Positions 56,201-62,200 of a stretch of 64,000 nucleotides of DNA are shown in pieces. This stretch comes from Pseudomonas monteilii (GTDB taxonomy: Bacteria > Pseudomonadota > Gammaproteobacteria > Pseudomonadales > Pseudomonadaceae). The position numbers were made by a program, and so were the translations under genes. Positions within the stretch are counted from its first letter, which is position 1. Every line of letters starts with the position of its first letter. The stretch is from NCBI GenBank assembly GCA_001534745.1, contig CP013997.1:2232001-2296000 (forward strand). Reading direction: 5' to 3'. The notes under the pieces are model-generated. The model was not told where the DNA came from and did no database searches. It saw only the letters and a list, made by a program, of their open reading frames with translations.

Positions 56201-59200
56201 GGCAGCGCGCACGGTGACCGTGGCGCCGGCGACACCGGTCCCGCTCAGGGCGGTGCCGGCCAGGTTCAGTTGCAGGGCGTCAGGTGCTGCTGGCGCGTCG
56301 GCACCGGCCGGTGCGCTGGCCGCGCCGGGTGCCGACGTGTTGCCGGCCGTATCGGTCAAGGTGACCGACAGGGTCTGGCCGTCCTGTTGCGCGGTACCCA
56401 GGGGCACCTCGAAGCGTCCATCGGCAGCCACCACGGCCGTGCCGAGCACGGTGCCGTCGGCATCGCGCACGGTGACCGTGGCGCCGATCTCGCCAGTGCC
56501 GGTGAGGCTCAGGCCATCGCCGGTCACTTGCAGGTCGGTCGGCAGGCCCGGCGCGGAGCTGTCGGCGGCGACCACGGCGGTGGAGGGCGAAGCATTGCCG
56601 CCCGCGTCGGTCAGCACCACGTTGAGGGTTTCGCCATCGCGCTGGGCGCTGCCCAGCTCGACACTGAAGCGGCCATCGGTCCCGACCGTGGCGCTGCCCA
56701 GCAAGGTGCCGTCGGTCCCCCGTACGCTGACGGTGGTCCCGGCTGCACCGGTACCGCTCAAGGTCAGCCCATCCTCGCTCAGCTGCAAGGCGGCCGGCGC
56801 GGCAGGTGCCTGGGTGCCGTCCGGCGCCTGGGCGGTGATGCGCGGCGACACGTTGCCGGCAGGGTCGGTCAAGGTGACCGAGAGGGTCTGGCCATCGGTC
56901 TGTGGCGTGCCCAGCGGCACGCTAAAGCTGCCGTCGGCGGCGATCACGGCGGTGCCCAGCAGCACGCCGCCCGGGCCGCGCACCGTCACGGTGGCACCGG
57001 CTTCGCCAGTACCGGACAGCGTGACGCCATCGGCGCTGACCTGCACGGCGGTGGCAGCCACCGGTGCGGTGACGTCATTGGCCTGCACGGTGGTGGACGG
57101 CGAAACGTTGCCCGCGCCGTCATCCTGTACCACGGTCAGGGTCTGGCCATCGAGCTGGGCCTGGGTCAGCGGCACGGTGAAGCTGCCGTCGGCGGCCACC
57201 ACGGTGCTGCCGAGCAGGTTGCCGTCGGCGTCGCGCACGGTGACCGTGGCACCTGCCTGACCGGTGCCATTGAGGGTGCTGCCATTGGCACCCAGGAACA
57301 GGCCGGTTGGCGCCTCGGGGGCGTCCGGGCTGGATGGCGCGGTCGCGGTGCCGGCGCCCGACAGGTTGCCGGCCGGGTCGGTCTGCTCGACCGACAAGGT
57401 CTGACCGGCCTGCTGCGCGGCGTTCAGTTCGACCGTGAAGCGGCCTTGGGCATCGACCAGGGCCGTGCCCAGCGTGCTGCCGTCGGCGGCGCGCACGGTG
57501 ACCTGGGCGCCAGGTTCGCCGGCGCCGGTCAGGACCAGGCCGGTGGTGTCGATGGCCAGGTCGGTGGGCGCTGCCGGGGCGGTGACGTCCGGGGCGGTGA
57601 GGTCGGCCGACGGCGAGGCGTTGCCTGCGGCATTGGTCAGCACGGCGGTGAGGCGCTCACCGTTGAGCTGGGCGCTGCCGAGGTTGACCACGAAGGAGCC
57701 GTCGGCGGCCACGGCGGCGCTGCCGAGGGTCGCCCCGGTGGGGCCGCGGACCGTGACCAGGGTGCCGGGCGTACCGGTCCCGGTCAGGGTCAGGCCGTTG
57801 TCGCTCAGTTGCAGCCCGACTGGCGCGGGCGGAGCGCCTGCACCGGACGGCGCCGTGGCTTGCACGCTGCCCGAGAGGTTGCCGGCGGCGTCGGCCTGTT
57901 GCACCGACAGGCTCTGACCACCGGTCTGCGTCGTGGCCAGCGGCACGCTGAAGGTACCGTCGGCGCCGACCACGGCAGTGCCGAGCACGGCCCCGTTCGG
58001 GCCACGCACGGTGACGGTGGCACCGACCTCGCCGGTGCCGTTCAAGGTGGTGCCGTCGCTGCTCACCTGCAGGTTGGTCGGCGCCACGGGGGCGGTGATG
58101 TCGGCGACGATGAGTTCGATCGACGGCGAGGTGTTGCCCTGGGCATCGGCCTGGGCGACGGTCAGGGTCTGGCCGTCAAGTTGCGGCGCGCTCAGGGGCA
58201 CGCTGAAGGTGCCATCGGCACGTACCACGGCGGTGCCCAGCACGCTGCCATCGGCGGCGCGCACGGTGACGGTGGCGCCGATTTCGCCGGTCCCGGACAG
58301 GGTCAGACCGTTGGCGCTCAGCTGCAGGCCACCCGGGGCTTCCGGTGCGTCGGGGCCGATCGGCGCTGTGGTCGACGCGGCCAGCGACACGTTGCCGGCA
58401 CGGTCGGTCAGGGTCACGTCGAGCGTCTGGCCCTCCACCTGGGCGGCATTGAGGGTGACGACGAAGGTGCCGTCATCGGCCACCACCGCGGTGCCCAGCA
58501 GAGCCCCGGTCACGCTGCGCACGGTCACCGTGGCGCCCGCTTCGCCGGTGCCGCTCAGGCTCAGGCCATCGCTGCCCACTTGCAGGCCCGTCGGTGCCAC
58601 GGGGGCGCTGACGTCCGGAACGGCCAGGGCATTGGAGGGGGAGCTGTTGCCCGCGACATCGGTCTGCACCACGGTCAGGGTCTGGCCGTCGAGCTGAGCG
58701 TTGCCCAGGGGCACGCTGAAGGTGCCATTGGCCGCGACCACGGCGGTGCCGAGCAGGCCGCCGTCCGCACCGCGCACGGTCACGGTCGCGCCGGCTTCAC
58801 CGGTGCCGCGCAAGGTCAGGCCGTCGGCGCTGATCTGCAGGTTGCCGGGTGCAGCCGGCGCTTGGCCATCGACAGGGGCCTGGGGCGCATAGGCCGTTGC
58901 GGCCGGCGACAGATTGCCCGCGGCATCGGCCTGCTCGACGGCAAGGGCCTGACCGGCCCGTTGCGCTGCACTCAGTGTCACGCTGAAGGTGCCGTCGGCA
59001 CCGACCTGTGCGCTGCCCAGCACGGCACCGTCGGGCCCGCGCACGGTGACGGTGGCACCGGCCTCACCACGACCGGTCAGGGTCAGGCCATCGGTGCCCA
59101 CCTGCAGCGCGGTCGGTGCGACGGGGGCGGTGACGTCGGCGCTGGTCAGCGGCGTCGTCGTGGACAGGTTGCCGGCACGGTCGAGCTGCTCGACCTGAAG

Positions 59201-62200
59201 GGTCTGGCCGTTGAGCTGCGGGCTGTCCAAAGTGATCCGGAAGCTGCCGTCGGCGGCCACCTGTGCGCTGCCCAGGGAGCGGCCCTCGGCGTCGCGCACG
59301 GTGACCGTGGCGCCAGGTTCGCCGGTCCCGGTCAGCGTCAGGCCATCGGCGCCGAGCGCCAGGCCGGTGGGTGCGCCCGGTGCGGTGACGTCAGGCGCGG
59401 TCAGGGAGATCGAGGCCGAGGTCTGCCCATCGGCGGTCTGGGTGACACGCAGTTCTTCGCCGTCAAGCTGGGCGCTGCCCAGTGTCAGGCTGAAGGCGCC
59501 ATTGGCACCGACCACCGCGGTGCCGAGTACGGCGCCATTGGCATCCCGGACCGTGACGGTGGCACCGGCCTCGCCGGTCCCGGTCAAGGTCAGGCCATCT
59601 TCGCTCAGTTGCAGGCCGGCAGGCGCGGCCGGGGCATCGGCCCCTGTCGGCGCGGTGGCCGAGACGACCGGGGAGAGGTTGCCGGCCGTGTCGGTCTGCG
59701 ACACGCTCAGCACCTGGCCGGCCAACTGGGCGGCGCCGAGGCTGACGCTGAAGGTGCCGTCCGCCGCGACCACGGCGCTGCCCAGCAGGCTGCCGTCGGC
59801 GCTGCGCACCTCGATGCGCGCGCCGGGCTCGCCGGTACCGGTCAGGCTCAGGCCGTCGGCGGCCACTTGCAGGTTGCTCGGCGCCAAGGGCGCGGTGGTG
59901 TCGGCGGCGCTCAGGTTGCTGACCGCCGAGGTGTTGCCGGCGGCGTCGGTCTGCTCCAGGGTGAGGCGTTGGCCGGCGCGTTGCGGCACGTCCAGGGTGA
60001 CGTCGAAGACACCGTTGGCCGCGACCACGGCAGTGCCCAGGACGGTGCCATCGGCGGCCCGCACCGTGACCGTGGCGCCGGGTTCGCCGCGTCCGCTGAC
60101 CACACGGCCTTCGGCATTCAAGACGGCGTCGGTTGGTGCAGACGGCGCAGTAACATCAGGTGCGTCGAGCACCACGTTGGGCGAGGCATTGCCGGCCGCA
60201 TCGGCCTGGCTCAGCGACAGGGCCTGGCCATCGAGTTGCGGTGTGCTCAGCGTCAGGCGGAAGGTGCCATCGTCGGCGACCCGGGCGCTACCGAGCAGAC
60301 GACCATCGGCAGCACGTGCGGTGACGGTGGCACCGGCCTCACCGGTGCCGGTGACGGTACGGCCATCGGTGCTCAGTTGCAGGTCAGCGAGCGCGGCAGG
60401 CGCGGTCACGTCGGCCGCGATCAGGGCCGTGGACGGTGAGGTACCGCCGGCCGTGGCCTGGCGTACGTCGAGGGTTTCACCATTGAGCTGCGCCGTGTCC
60501 AAGGTGACGCTGAACGTCCCGTCGGTGCCGACGAGGGCAGTGCCCAAGACACGGCCGTCGGTCGTGCGCACGGTCACCGTGGCACCGGCTTCACCGCTGC
60601 CGGTCAGGATCAGGCCGTTGCTGCTCAGGGCCAGGGCCGTGGGCGCATCGGGAGCATCCGCACCTTGCGGGGCGAAGGCCGACGCACTGGGCGAGACGTT
60701 GCCGGCCGCATCGATCTGCTCGACGCTCAGCGGCTGGCCTTGCTGCTGTGCGGTATCGAGGGCGACGGTAAAGGTGCCGTCGGCCGCGACCGTGGCGCTG
60801 CCGAGCAGGGTGCCGTCGGCCGCGCGCACGTTCACCGTGGCGCCGGCTTCACCACGACCGCTCAGGCTCAGGCCGTCGCTGGCCACGCTCAGTTGGGTCG
60901 GCGCGGTCGGTGCGGTCAGGTCGGCGACGATCAGCGGCGTGACCGGCGACAGGTTGCCGGCTGCATCGGTCTGCTGGACGGTCAAATTCTGGCCATCCAG
61001 CTGTGGGCGCGTGAGCGTCAGGCTGAAGGTGCCGTCGGCACCGACCAGGCCGGTGCCGAGCACGGTGCCTTGGGCATCACGCACGTTGACGGTCGCGCCC
61101 GGCTCGCCGGTACCGGTGAGGGTCACGCCATCGGCTGCCAGCTGCAGGGCGGCCGGCGCAACGGGCGCGGTGACGTCCGGCGCCGCCAGCGACGTGGCGG
61201 GCGAAGCGTTGCCCGCAGCATCGGCCTGCACCACGGACAAGGCCTGGCCATTCTGCTGGGCGCTGCCAAGCGGCACGCTGAAGGTGCCATCGGCGGCGAC
61301 GGTGGCGATGCCCAGGACCGCACCCGTGGCATCACGGACGGTCACCCGTGCGCCGGGTTCGCCCAGGCCGGTGAGGGTACGGCCGTCGTCCGCCAGTTGC
61401 AGGCCGGTCACGGCCTGCGGTGCGGTGACATCGGCCGCGACCAACGCCGTGGACGGCGAACTGGCGCCAGCGGGGTTGGTCTGCACCACGCTCAGCGTCT
61501 CGCCGTTGAGCTGGGCGCTGCCCAGGGTCACGCTGAAGCGGCCATCGGCACCGACCACGGCGCGGCCCAGGATCTGCTCATCGGCACCCCGGACAGTGAT
61601 GGTGTCGCCCGGCTCCCCCGTGCCGGACAGGGTCAGACCATCGGCGCTGAGCGCCAGGCCGGCAGGGGCTTCGGGGGCATCGGCCCCAACCGGCGCAAGG
61701 GCCGAGGCCGTTGGCGAGACGTTGCCGGCCACATCGGCCTGCTCGGCAGTCAGTGTCTGGCCTTCCAGTTGTGCGCTGCCCAGCGTGACGGTGAAGGCGC
61801 CGTTGGCGCCCACCACGGCGGTGCCCAGGATGGCGCCTGTGGCGTCGCGGACGGTGACGGTCGCCCCAGGTTCGCCCAGGCCACTCAGGCTCAGGCCATC
61901 GGCAGACACCTGCAACGCAGTCGGCGCGGCCGGCGCGGTGACGTCGGCCACGACCAGCTCGCTGGCCGGGGAGGCATTGCCCGCGGCGTCGGCCTGGGTG
62001 ACCGACAAGGTGGTCGCGTCCAGCTGGGCGCTGCCCAGAATGACGCTGAAGGTACCATCGGTGGCGACCGTTCCGGTGCCCAGGACGTTGCCATTGGCGC
62101 CACGGACGGTCACGGTGGCGCCGGGTTCGCCGGTGCCGGTCACGGTCAGGCCATCGGCAGTCAAGGTCAGGCCTGCCGGTGCCTCCGGCGCGGTCACGTC